A DNA stretch of 64,000 nt, taken from assembly GCF_040183065.1 (NCBI RefSeq), contig NC_091119.1, positions 64,900,392 through 64,964,391 of the forward strand. The letters are read 5' to 3'. Positions within the stretch are counted from its first letter, which is position 1; every line of letters starts with the position of its first letter. The translations under genes and the position numbers were made by a program. Of this stretch, positions 1 through 10,929 are shown one piece after another. Below the pieces are notes generated by a model that was given only the letters and a program-made list of their open reading frames with translations, was not told the origin of the DNA and searched no databases. The DNA comes from Periplaneta americana (taxonomy: Eukaryota > Arthropoda > Insecta > Blattodea > Blattidae).

Positions 1-739
1 TCAAATGTAAATCATTTTACCGTTTAGATGTGTTTTCCAAATTATATATTACACTTTGTCAAACCTGGCAACCTTTTCATAAAAGAAGCTTAATTTATAT
101 ATACAGGGTGATTCAGACCACCCGTAACAGTCACTTATTTCGGAAATTAGTGCATTAAAATTTTCGAGACAAAAATATTTATAACTAAAGCACATATGAA
201 CTTTCATTTGAGCTTGATTTCATCAATCAGCCTTAACAGAAAGTAGGTCAGTGGCGTATCACTTTAAAAATTTCAAATGGGAGCCGGGGTCAAATAGGGT
301 ACCATTTGATAGAGTTCTTCAAAACAAACAACTTTCATAGGAAACGTTTTTATCAATTCCTACTCTTTCAATGAGAAAAACGTACGAAAGGGAATGACAT
401 TAATACTGAGAAATGTTATGAGAAGAAAATGTAAACTAGATAAGTACATTTAATGTTGACAGAGTACACACCCACCATTACCTGGCTAAGTCTAGACCTG
501 GTGGCTGGCAGCACCACCCCTTCTCCTTTGCTTGCTCAGCAGTGTTTCCTTTAGTCACCGCAATACCGTATCTATGGCCAGGTCTATATGTACTTAGCGA
601 GGTAATAATCTCAGGTGGCCTTGCCCAACAATGTAGGAAGAAGGAAGTGTTTTTGTTTTCTCTGTATCTACGCATGTACATTTTTCTAGTTTTACAATTA
701 CTTTTGTAACTAATAAAATAAGTACCTAAAAGTTAAGAG

Positions 740-990
740 TTATTAAAAATACCTCCTATGTACTACAAATAGATGCGGTCCTGTTGCATGGCCAGCACAA
801 TCTCCTGAACTTGAATCCTTTGGATTTCTGTCTTTGGAGACGGTTAACAAACATCGTCTATCAAGATCGTCCCGCAACAAGAGATGACATAAAACAGGGA
901 ATCCGAGAGACCTTCCAATCACTTGACCATGCTGAAGTGTTAAGAGTCACTGACAGTGTTAGAAGAAAAGTACGGGTGTGTGCTGCTTAG
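740..990 (+). pseudogene. DDE transposase C-terminal remnant
   Basis: The open stretch from 784 reads LNPLDFCLWRRL, then DDIKQGIRETFQSL, then VRRKVRVCAA to a stop at 988-990. This is the usual ending of insect DDE transposases: the last catalytic block SPDLNPLDFxLW followed by a C-terminal helix. Just upstream the matching WPAQSP block is in another frame (about 790-815), so a frameshift separates it from LNPLDF. The rest of the transposase is missing or unrecognisable. It is a dead fragment. Confidence 0.65.
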
Positions 991-1180
991 AATGGCAGAG
1001 AGTTTGAACATTTGTAAAAGTTAATGGCATTGTCCAGTCTTTCAGTAACATCTGTCAACATTAATTGTCTTATAAAATAGTTTTGTACAATTTTCAGTCA
1101 ATAACTTATTTCAAGTATGAGAGCAGAATAATTTTTGTTACATCACATTAAAAGTATATTTCATTAATTATATTATATTA

Positions 1181-1229
1181 TGTGTCACGAATATTTTCGA
1201 CTTTTCATATGTCATCTTCAGGTGACATA
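1181..1229 (-). ncRNA. Hammerhead-ribozyme-like motif (Penelope-type)
   Basis: Read on the minus strand, the order is stem I 5' arm TATGTCAC, core CTGAAGA (1215-1221), stem II with GAC/GTC arms around an A-rich loop, core GAAA, a mini stem III ATATT, cleavage-site-like C (1189), then the stem I 3' arm GTGACACA (1181-1188). CTGANGA and GAAA are the invariant hammerhead core boxes. Arthropod Penelope-like elements are known to carry minimal type-I hammerheads with a very short stem III, as here. One extra T lies between the core and stem II. Whether it cleaves is unknown. Confidence 0.6.
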
Positions 1230-2645
1230 GTAAGGCAGACAAAAACAAATTGAACATAGGTGAAAGCAATACAATGAATAGAAACATATACGTATTTCTA
1301 CCATGCATGCTCATTTTAAAGCTAAGTGTGGTTGCGAGTCATAGCATCATACATGGTATTAAGTTAAAACAATCAGATAAAATACACAGTCGAATGAAGG
1401 AAGGCTACACTTAGAATAATTACTTGTTGTATAACATAATTTGTATGCCAATATTTAAAAGTTAAAAATTAAGTTTAAATTGAACTGTAGACTTAGAAGG
1501 CATATTATACCCATTTGTGATAAAGTGTGCAAAAGGTGAATTCTTTGAGAAGTGGGTACTATACGTATTTGTATTTTCCCAGTCTCTCGCAGCAATGAGT
1601 GGCAATAATATCAGAAAATTAATCAAAAGGATGTTTTTATAAATAATTTAGTTAGAGTAAGATTAAAGCATAATAATGCTTGAAAATTAATACTCACAAT
1701 AAGTGTGCGGCAGGAGCTTTCATACTTGAGGTAAGTTATTGACTGAAAATTATATAAAACTATTTTATATTACAATCTTAACTTATCTGAACTCTCAACA
1801 TGACATTTAAATAAAAATTAATTGTCTTGTTTACATTTTCGTATTGTAACATTTCTGAATATTGATGTCATTGTCTTTTCGTATGTTTTCTCACTGAGAA
1901 AGAGTAGGAATTAATAAAAACGTTTCCTATGAAAGTTGTTTGTTTTGAAGAGCTCTATGAAATAGTACCTTATTTGACCCTGACTCCCATCTGAAATTTT
2001 AAAGTAATACGCCACTGACCCTACTTCCTGTTAGGACTAATTGATGAAATCGAGCTCAAGTGAAAGTTCACATGTGCTTTAGTTATAAATATTTTTGTCT
2101 CGAAAGTTTTAATGCATTAGTTTCCGAAATAAATGACTGTTACAGATGGTCTGAATCATTCTGTATATATTATTATTAAGTAGGTATGTAGACAGCTAAT
2201 CAGAAACCATTATGCCATGTGATTTAGTTGTATCTACTTCGGCCTTTAGCTGGAAAGAGAGTAGCTAAGGTTTGATGGGACTATAGCATGTTACAATGGT
2301 GAGAAAGAAAAGTAATAAGATGGCAGAAGTGCAGTTTTAAAAATAATTTACTGTGTCAGTTACTTTTTGCTGGATGAATTTTGAATTGTTATTTGGAAAC
2401 AATTCAGTGAAAAGAAAACAAATATTATGATTTGGTTAATTTAATTTTTTTTTTCTAGAGATGTATATGATATTCATTATTGTGTAATTGTAATGTAACA
2501 CTGTTAAATTTTTTTAGGCATTACCTTTGCCCCTCCAAAGTAATGGTTTAAGGTATTACAAATTCGTCAGACTAAATCTATGTGAGCAAAGCATGAGTTA
2601 TTTTGAATATTTACATAATAGTTGTTTTTTCACCTTTATTTTCAG

Positions 2646-2847
2646 GCAATTTGACCTCCGAACACCACACTCCTGTTCCAGAGAAGTTAATAATGTACTG
2701 GTGAATTTGTTAAATCATTTGGGTCGATATGCTGAAGCAAAATGCCTTGCCATTAACCCACAACGACCTGAGTTACTTGCTGTTGGAGCAAATGACCCGT
2801 ACATCAGGCTTTATGATCGGCGGATGATAAAGCCAACTACTGTAGAG
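2646..2847 (+). CDS. WDTC1 exon a (WD repeats)
   Basis: The acceptor is TTTTCAG at 2645 and the donor GTAGCC at 2848. The exon encodes a QFDLR motif, then EAKCLAINPQRPELLAVGA, then IRLYDRRM. These are the ends of two WD repeats with the WDxR-type D-x-R residues that DDB1-binding receptors use. It starts with the last base of a split codon and ends in phase 0. Confidence 0.93.
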
Positions 2848-5800
2848 GTAGCCTATTCTTAGTTTACAACATAAACAATAATTTATGATCAACATTCCTA
2901 AGCGAAAAAATAATTTCGTTCATTACATGCTTTTCAGTTTAATTATATGGTTTACATTGCCGATTTTGTTTGTGATCTTTTCAGTCTTTGGTTGTTTTTA
3001 AAGACTTCATATTTGCTTCTATTAATTCTCAATTTAATCAATTGCAGTATTTTATTGCTCAAATTTCATTGGATTGCCACTTTGGTATAGTGAACCAGGT
3101 CTTGGGTTTCGTTCTCGGTTATACCCAAGAAATACTTTGAAGGTATAGGACCTCAAATAGGGTCTACCCAGTCTCGTAATCAGAAGAACTGGGAAGCCTG
3201 ATAGGTGGTGAACTCCGGTTAAAGAAAGACTGATTAATAATACATATCGTCGGCTTAGAGTGTAAACCTGCTAACTGCTAAAAAGAAAATTTTATAAGTG
3301 AAGCAAAAATCTAACATTAAATTAATTCTGAAACTTTAGGACCAAATCTAAAGTACAGGTGGCATTTGTACCTGTATTTTGGATTTGGTCCTAAAATTTC
3401 AGAGTTAATTTAAACTTAGTTTTTTGCTTCGCTTGTAAAATTTTCTTTTTGGCGGTTAGCAGGTTTACACTCTTAAGCTGATGATATGAGGACTTGCAGC
3501 ACCCATGACCCTTCTGGTGGAATGTAGTTGACTACTGGATGACAAATACTTGTGTGGCTGTAGCACCATATAATTAATTGATATAAATGTCAGTACTATC
3601 AAGTTTTATGCTGTCAGACATTTACACTGTTTGTATACTTTATTAAGTTTACTAATAATCTTACATTATGTAAATTCGTTCGTAAAATATCCACTTGACA
3701 TTTCAGAATAGTACTTCATAATACCATCAGTCACTGGTAATTCGAAATTTCAAACAAAATTCACACAGTATTTGTACTGAAAACTTTAGTAATGTTTTCT
3801 TACAGAAACACTGATGATTACTAATGAATAAAGCAATATAATATAGGCTTTATCTTAGTTCTGCTGATATTCTGTGATTCATTCATTCATTGTGTTCTGC
3901 CCAAGAGCAGGTCTTTCACTGCAAACTCAGCATTCTCCAGTCTTTCCTATTTTCTGCCTTCCTCTTTGTCTCCTCATATGATCCACATATCTTAATTTCG
4001 TTTATCTGATATCTTCTTCTGCCCCAAACTCTTCTCCCATTCATCATTTGAGCCGTTCAGAGCAGAAGTGGTGTAAGTCAAAATTGGGTAATGACGTTTA
4101 AAGTAAAAATTCTGTAAAATACAGCGCAAAGTAGCAAGTAATATGTCCTTCGTGCTATCCACTGACTACTAGTAGTTTAAATAAATTGAATATTAATTGC
4201 TACTTTGCGCTGTATTTTACAGAATGTTTACTTTAACACTCATTACCCATTTTTGACTTACACCACTTCTGCTCTGAACGGCTCATTTCTTCCAGTGCAT
4301 CCTTCAGTAGGCAGTTTCTTCTCAGCCATTGACCCAACCAATTCCTTTTTCTCTTTCTGTTCAATTTCAGCATCATTCTTTCTTCACACACTCTTTCTGA
4401 CTCAATTTCATTTCTTATGCTGTCTGTCCACTTCACATGTTCCATTCCTCTCTTATCCACATTTCAATTGCGTCTATTCATTTCTCTTCACTTCGTCGTA
4501 ATGTCCATGTTTCTGCTCCATACAATGCCACACTCTACACAAAGCACTTCACTAATCAGTTCTTTTTCCAGAGGTCCGTAGAAGATGCTCCTTTTTCTAT
4601 TAAAAGCTTCCTTTGCCTTTGCTATCCTCCTTTTGACTTCCTGGCTGCAGCCCATGTTACTGCTTATAGTACACCCCAAGTATTTGAAACTGTCCACTTG
4701 CTCTACTGCCTCGTTTAGAATTCGCAACTTTACTTTTCTTCCTATGACCATGGTCTTCGTCTTGTTAGCATTTATCTTCATTCCATACTGCTCGTTTAGC
4801 TCCAGTAGCATTTCCTTTAGTATCATTTCCTCTTCTGCTAACAACGCCATATCATCAGCAAATCTTATACACTTTGTGTATATTGAAAAAACCTTAATAC
4901 TGCATTGAAATTAATGTATGCAGAAAACCTAACGTGGGAACAGAAATATACGGTTATGTACTTAATAGTGAATATATTGATACTTCTGGAGGGTCATTAT
5001 AATTGAGGAGCTCTATACAAAACCTGTTAAGTCCACCTTCTACACTACTACTGCTGCTACTAATTGATTTTATATTAATTGTCAAAATGAAGGTCACAGC
5101 TCCTAGAATAAAGTAAACACCAGTTAAGTGTTGCTACTGTTTCTTCTTCTTTCAAGGTTTAGACCTCTACATCTGCTTCATCGCCATGAACCAAAGCCAT
5201 CATTCCAGCATCTTATAGGTTTTCAAACATTTCTTGTTCAGTTGAATGATATTGAAGGATATTTTATCTGTGGAAAAAATGTGTAATAATTATCTTTCTA
5301 GGTTAGGTTAAGCCTTGTGATAGGAAAACCATGTGTTGGGGCTGCCACTTTTCAGCATCTGGACTTGCCTGGTAATTTCTTCAGGTTGCCTCTCCCAGAA
5401 GCACTGCCTTCACTATGGCTTATGAGTCGCTTTCACTCATTGTGGATTACTATTGGTGCTCCCTCTTCTTTTACCATCTGGCAAGCTATATAAACTAGAC
5501 TTCCTCAGGAAGATTGTCAGAGTCTTTAGTATTCTAAGCCCACCATGTTTAGGTGAAATCCACAGAAGGAGGGGGAGGGAAGAGTGAAAAATAAAAATGT
5601 TAATAAAGAAATGCGTTTTAATAAATATAATACAGAAAAATAATGTCACCTTCAGGCCTTAACTTACTTTCAAAATGAATGTATCATGAATGTATTGCCA
5701 TATTGCCACTTTTGCGTTTTGTTGTATGTATGAAGTCTTAATTTTATCCTACTTCTTTGGAGGAAGGGGAAACTGTAATGTAGATTATGAGTGATAGTGA

Positions 5801-8521
5801 AATATATATTTATCGTCACAGTTTAATGTAGTTGAAGCTGTCTGTACCTGCTAACAGGATAAATTGTGTTGGATGCAACGTAAATTTTGCAAACTGTTTC
5901 ATTGCGTCGTATCTTGTTTCTCATATAGCCAACATATTGATTGATTTCATGAGAGCTGGATCTCAGGTGGAGCCATGCACTTAGACTGTTTAGGCTTATT
6001 GTACACCCTTTGTGCGATGATTGTCTAAGTCTGACTGATGGCTCGGATAGCATTCGTGAATTTGACGCTGATAGGTGGGCCATCCTTGTTGAACCTGCAG
6101 ATAAGCTCCCATTGGCTGCTGATGAGTAGGCCTGTGACATTGGAGCATGTTTACAGTGAAAGGAAGCCAATTCACTGCAGGATATACACAGAGTACGCAA
6201 GTGTATGTGTGTATGGAGACGACACAACCTCCGCGGTACAGTTCATTCAAGAGTAATACAAACTGTCGTGAAGTGTAGTGTGCTCCGCAGTATGGCTCAG
6301 AAGGAAAGCAATACGTCTTGGAAACTGGAATATTTAGTTTCACAGTATGGTGCAGATGTATTTTGCATTCTAAATAACAATCTGTATTGTAAACTTTGCA
6401 ATGTCAGCATATCCCCTGGTAGAGGGGCAGAGAAGGCCTGACAGTCTTATCTCTACCAGGTTAAATAAATAAATAAATACTAAATATGTCTGCTAAAAAC
6501 AAGGAATATAATGTTCAAAGGCACATAAGTACGATGAAACATAAATGGCTGGAACAAGAAAATGTGTAGAAGGACCCTATATCAAATTCAACATTTTATG
6601 AAGACTTATGTAAGGCATTTATATCTGCAGACATACCATTTAACAAACTCGCAAATACGGTGTTCTGCAAGTTTTTACAGAAATACACTAGAAGAGAAAT
6701 TACACATCAGACTACGTTACAGAAGTACTATATCGAAAATATTTACAACACATGCATTACTGAGATCAGAGGTAAACTGACAAACCAACACATCTGATGT
6801 CAATTGATGAGACGACAGATGCTGTTAGACGGCATGTATTTAATGTGATTGTTAGGGCTCTGGATCCGGAAGGCCCTGCTGGATTATACTTACTGTTGTG
6901 TGATGTGATAAATGCTGTCAACAATTCTACAATATGTGAGATTTTTCAATATGCAATGCAGTTATTATGGTCATCAGGTATAGAGCATGACAAAGTACTT
7001 CTAATTGTTACCGCTGCAGCATCCTATATGTTAAAGGCAGTAACTATGTTGAAAATAACATACAGAAAAGTGATACACATCATAGTTCACTCTGTCATGT
7101 AGCTAACATTCTGTTGGGTGACAAATACACTGTAGATAATTTACTTGTCGAATTGAATGATGTCAAATATTTCACATTTGCACCTGTCGTTTTGCAGCTT
7201 TTCTGCATTCAAATCCATACTAGTAGTAGACATGCATTCACTTTCGGAACTTTGAGAATGCATCTTGTTGTTCACTGTAATTACAAACTAAACACGCAAT
7301 AGACAATACATCTTAGCCCACATGTGTTGAATGGAATTTTGCAATAGTTGAAATGAAGTTAAATAATGATAGAAAGTAATTCAGAGGAATGTGTTATTAT
7401 TCTCTTCTGCAGACTGTACTGTACAAGACGGAGCGGTACTGCATACTCTGTTTATATCCTCGAGTGAGTTGGCTTTCTTTCACTGTACACATGCTCCAAT
7501 GTCACAGGCCTACTGATGAGCCCGAACCCAGAGTCTGGAGCCCCAAACCCTTACAACCTAGATGTGCATCAGAAACCTGACTACCACCAGACATCACCTT
7601 AGCCTGTTTGTACTATTAGAGATGGTAGATGAGATGAGGGGAAAGTGGATTATGTCGGTGGAATTATAGAGGGAAATGGGAGTATCCTGAGATAAAAACT
7701 CTTGCAGCATCATTTTTTTAATTCCCACTACAAATTCCATCCACACTCGACCGATGATCGAACACGAATCACATGGATGGAAGGCCAGCATGCTAGGACT
7801 GGCCACAGATGCGGCTAGGCAGCATATTAAAATCTAGAGTTACCTGTAAGATAAAGTGAGGAATAAAAGGAAGAACTAAGGGTCAATACGTGTGTTCTGA
7901 GCTGCACTTAGGTATGGGTTGGTTAATGGGTTTCAGTACATTTTTTACTTATTACCTATTTCAAACTTTTCCAAATTGTCTTTTCTCAACTGTTAGGCAC
8001 GAATGTCACATAATCCCATGGCAAATCCTTGGATTAATTTCGTCAAAATTCTATTTCACTATCACTAGGGGTGGTGATTCTTAACAATTTGAAATTAAAT
8101 TTTAGCATTTTGTTTTTAATATTTAGCATTTTATAGCATATACAGTATATATATTCGTCATTTAGCGATTTATAGCATTTTGTAGGAAATCGTGGACTCT
8201 ATACACATATATAACAGTGTACAGCACTTCTCAGAAGATACCATTTTTGTTGCTTTGTGAGTAAACAATAAAAGTTAGGAAAAAAAAAAAGTTTCAGTAA
8301 AAGTTGTTTCTTTTTAAAAGCAGTTTTCAATGGTACCTTCAGTCACCTATGTTCTAATTTGAAATTTCGAAGTTGGTGACAGGTACCCCTACTTTCGGTT
8401 TGTCACATGAAATGGTCCTACCACCAATAAATTCTTTACATAGATTTTGGTTATCAAATTTTTTTATGAACATGTAGTTTTCGAGGAAAAAAGGCTGATA
8501 CAGGTGGTCTGAAACACCCTC

Positions 8522-8557
<36 letters not shown>

Positions 8558-10891
8558 CGTGCGTGCGTGCGTGTGTGTTTTTTTTATGAAAATATTCGTA
8601 TCCGTTAGTAAAGACATTCATTTAAGCCTCGTGGGAAAATGGTATCTTTGTTTTACTCTCATATAAACCTTTCAAATTAACTGATAATACCTGGCCAGCA
8701 ATTGTAGGGTTTAAAATTTTGCCAACCTATTGGAAAAAAATGTGCAAATCCTACCACCCCGCCTTGCAAGATTGCACAATCAATTTTTATATTATCTAAA
8801 TATAAATTTAACTTTATAAAATATCGATTTTATTATAAAATTGTCGGTTTCGCATTTATACCATATTTCAGTACAAATAACTAAGGAAGAGAGTTAGATT
8901 TTATGTGGCGTGTGATATTGTATGGGGTAGAAACATGGACATTGCGATGAAGTGAAGAAAAACGACTAGGAGCATTCGAAATGTGGCTGTGGGGAAGAAT
9001 GGAGCGTGTGAAATGGACAGACAGATTAAGAAACAAAGCTGTGTTAGAAAGAGTGGAGGAAGAAAGAATAATGCTGAAGCTGATCAGGAAGAGGAAAAGG
9101 AATTGACTAAGGAAACTGCTTACTGAAGGATGCACTGAAAAGGAATGATGAAAGGCAGAAAAGTTTAGAACAGAAGAAGATATCAGATGATAAATAACAT
9201 TAGAATACATGGATCATATGTGGAGATTAAGAGGAAGGAGGAGAATAGGAGAGATTGGAGAATGCTGGGTTTGCAGAGAAAGACTGTCCTTAGGCAGAAC
9301 ACTATGAATGAATGAATGAGTGAATTAGTAAAAATTTCGCATTTTGAGATACATTTCGAATTTTATCGAATATTCAAAATACATTAAAAAGGGATTTACA
9401 GGCCGTGAAAAATAAAAATACAAAAACACAAGCTTTTAAGCCTGTAACATACTATACTAAGAACTATGAAGTAATTATGAACTATGTAATATATGCGGAG
9501 ATAACTAGCAATGCTTATGTCTTCACTCTACAGCGAGAAATATGTTGCTACACAGTGGAGCCATCTCTATATAGATAATTAAAATTCGAATTTTATTATG
9601 CCATATGGAAGACAGTTTGATCAAAGACTTTGCATACAATACTATACGAGGTCTTGGGTTTAATAAGAACTGATAGAAATAAAGTTATATAAATTGAACG
9701 TCTGATTTTCTATTAATTGTTCAATTTCATTCACATAATATAAATTTTATAGACTACAAATAAGTTAGGTTTCCTGTGGAAGCAGGAAATACAGGTGGTG
9801 GGGTAACTATGTTTTCAAAAAATCGCTAGCCGGCCAATGCCAGGTAGTGATTTTTTGAAAACATAGCTACGTATTTTCCGCTCTAACTAACCTATAAAAT
9901 TTATATTACGTGAATGAAATTGAACAATTAATAGAAAGTCAGGTGTTCAAATTGATGTAACTTTATTTCTATCAGCGCATATCAAACCCAAACACCTTGT
10001 ATTATATTATACACAAGGTCTTTGATCAAATTGTCTTCTGTATGACATAATAAAATTCGTGTTTTAATTATTTATACAGAAATGGCTCCACTGTGTAGCA
10101 ACATATTTCTCGTTGTAGTGTGTAACCAGCCTTATTGTTATTTTCGCAGATAACCACACCCAGTTTTAGAGAGCATTGTTATATAGCCAAATAAAAGGGA
10201 AATAATGACATGAAAAGTTCAGGCAATAGAAATGGAATATAAGAATTTCTTCACTCCGAGTAAAAAACATTTTGGATAAAATATTGCGCAAAATGAGAGG
10301 GGAGAAGGGGAATATGATATAAGGAGCTCTAGTTCCATGACCACTCTTCTACTTGCACATCCACGCTTGACTATAGTAATTAAATTCTCATAAGGAAACT
10401 TTTAATAGAAAAAGGAGCATCTTCTGCGAACCTTTGGAAAAAGAACTAAGAAAGAGACTAGTGAAGTGCTCTGTGTGGAGTGTGGCACTGTATGGGGCAG
10501 AAACATGGACATTACGACGAAATGAAGAGAAATGAATAGAAGCATTTGAAATGTGGTTATGGAGAAGAATGGAGTGTGTGAAGTGGACAGACAGACTAAG
10601 AAACGAAGTTGTGTTGGAGAGAGTGGGTGAAGAAAGAATGATGCTGAAACTGATCAGGAAGAGAAAAAGGAATTGGTTGGGTCACTGCTGAGAAGAAACT
10701 GCTTACTAAGGATGCATTGGAAGGAATGGTGATCGGGAAAAGAGTTTGGAGCAGAAGAAGATATCAGATGATAGACGACATTAAGATATGTGGATCATAT
10801 GCCGAGACTAAGAGGAAGGCAGAAAATAGAAAAGATTGGAGAATGTTGGGTTTGCAGTGAAAGACCTGCCCATGGGCAGAACCCTTATATA

Positions 10892-10929
<38 letters not shown>

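Larger units (their letters stand above)
104..2163. mobile_element. Long-TIR DNA transposon relic, about 2.06 kb
   Basis: The two ends are inverted repeats of roughly 310-330 bp at about 75-80% identity by eye (104-430 against 1840-2163). They begin CAGGGTGATTCAGACCA on the left and CAGAATGATTCAGACCA on the inverted right, and a TA dinucleotide flanks both ends. Inside is a transposase C-terminal remnant (784-990), and a hammerhead-like motif at 1181-1229 that probably belongs to a separate insertion. The TA target and transposase type fit the Tc1/mariner/DDE superfamily. The element lies in the intron upstream of the first visible WDTC1 exon. Confidence 0.7.
6127..7512 (+). mobile_element. 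hAT transposon relic with 8-bp target duplication
   Basis: The terminal inverted repeats are about 70 bp, beginning TAGGCCTGTGACATTGGAGC at both ends. CTGATGAG is duplicated directly outside them (6119-6126 and 7513-7520). An 8-bp duplication is the hAT hallmark. The internal transposase fragments fit. The interrupted target (about 5970-6118 resuming at 7521) reads as an open, fairly GC-rich stretch that I do not recognise. Confidence 0.88.

Noticed and set aside
5997-6126. Possible additional WDTC1 exon (open, GC-richer stretch).
   Set aside because: Exons a and b join in phase without it, no splice pair fits, and the wording does not match the WDTC1 family.
8354-8617. Open frame rich in Thr-His-Thr-Arg repeats (-).
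   Set aside because: It is the antisense of a (TG)n microsatellite and has no other coding signal.
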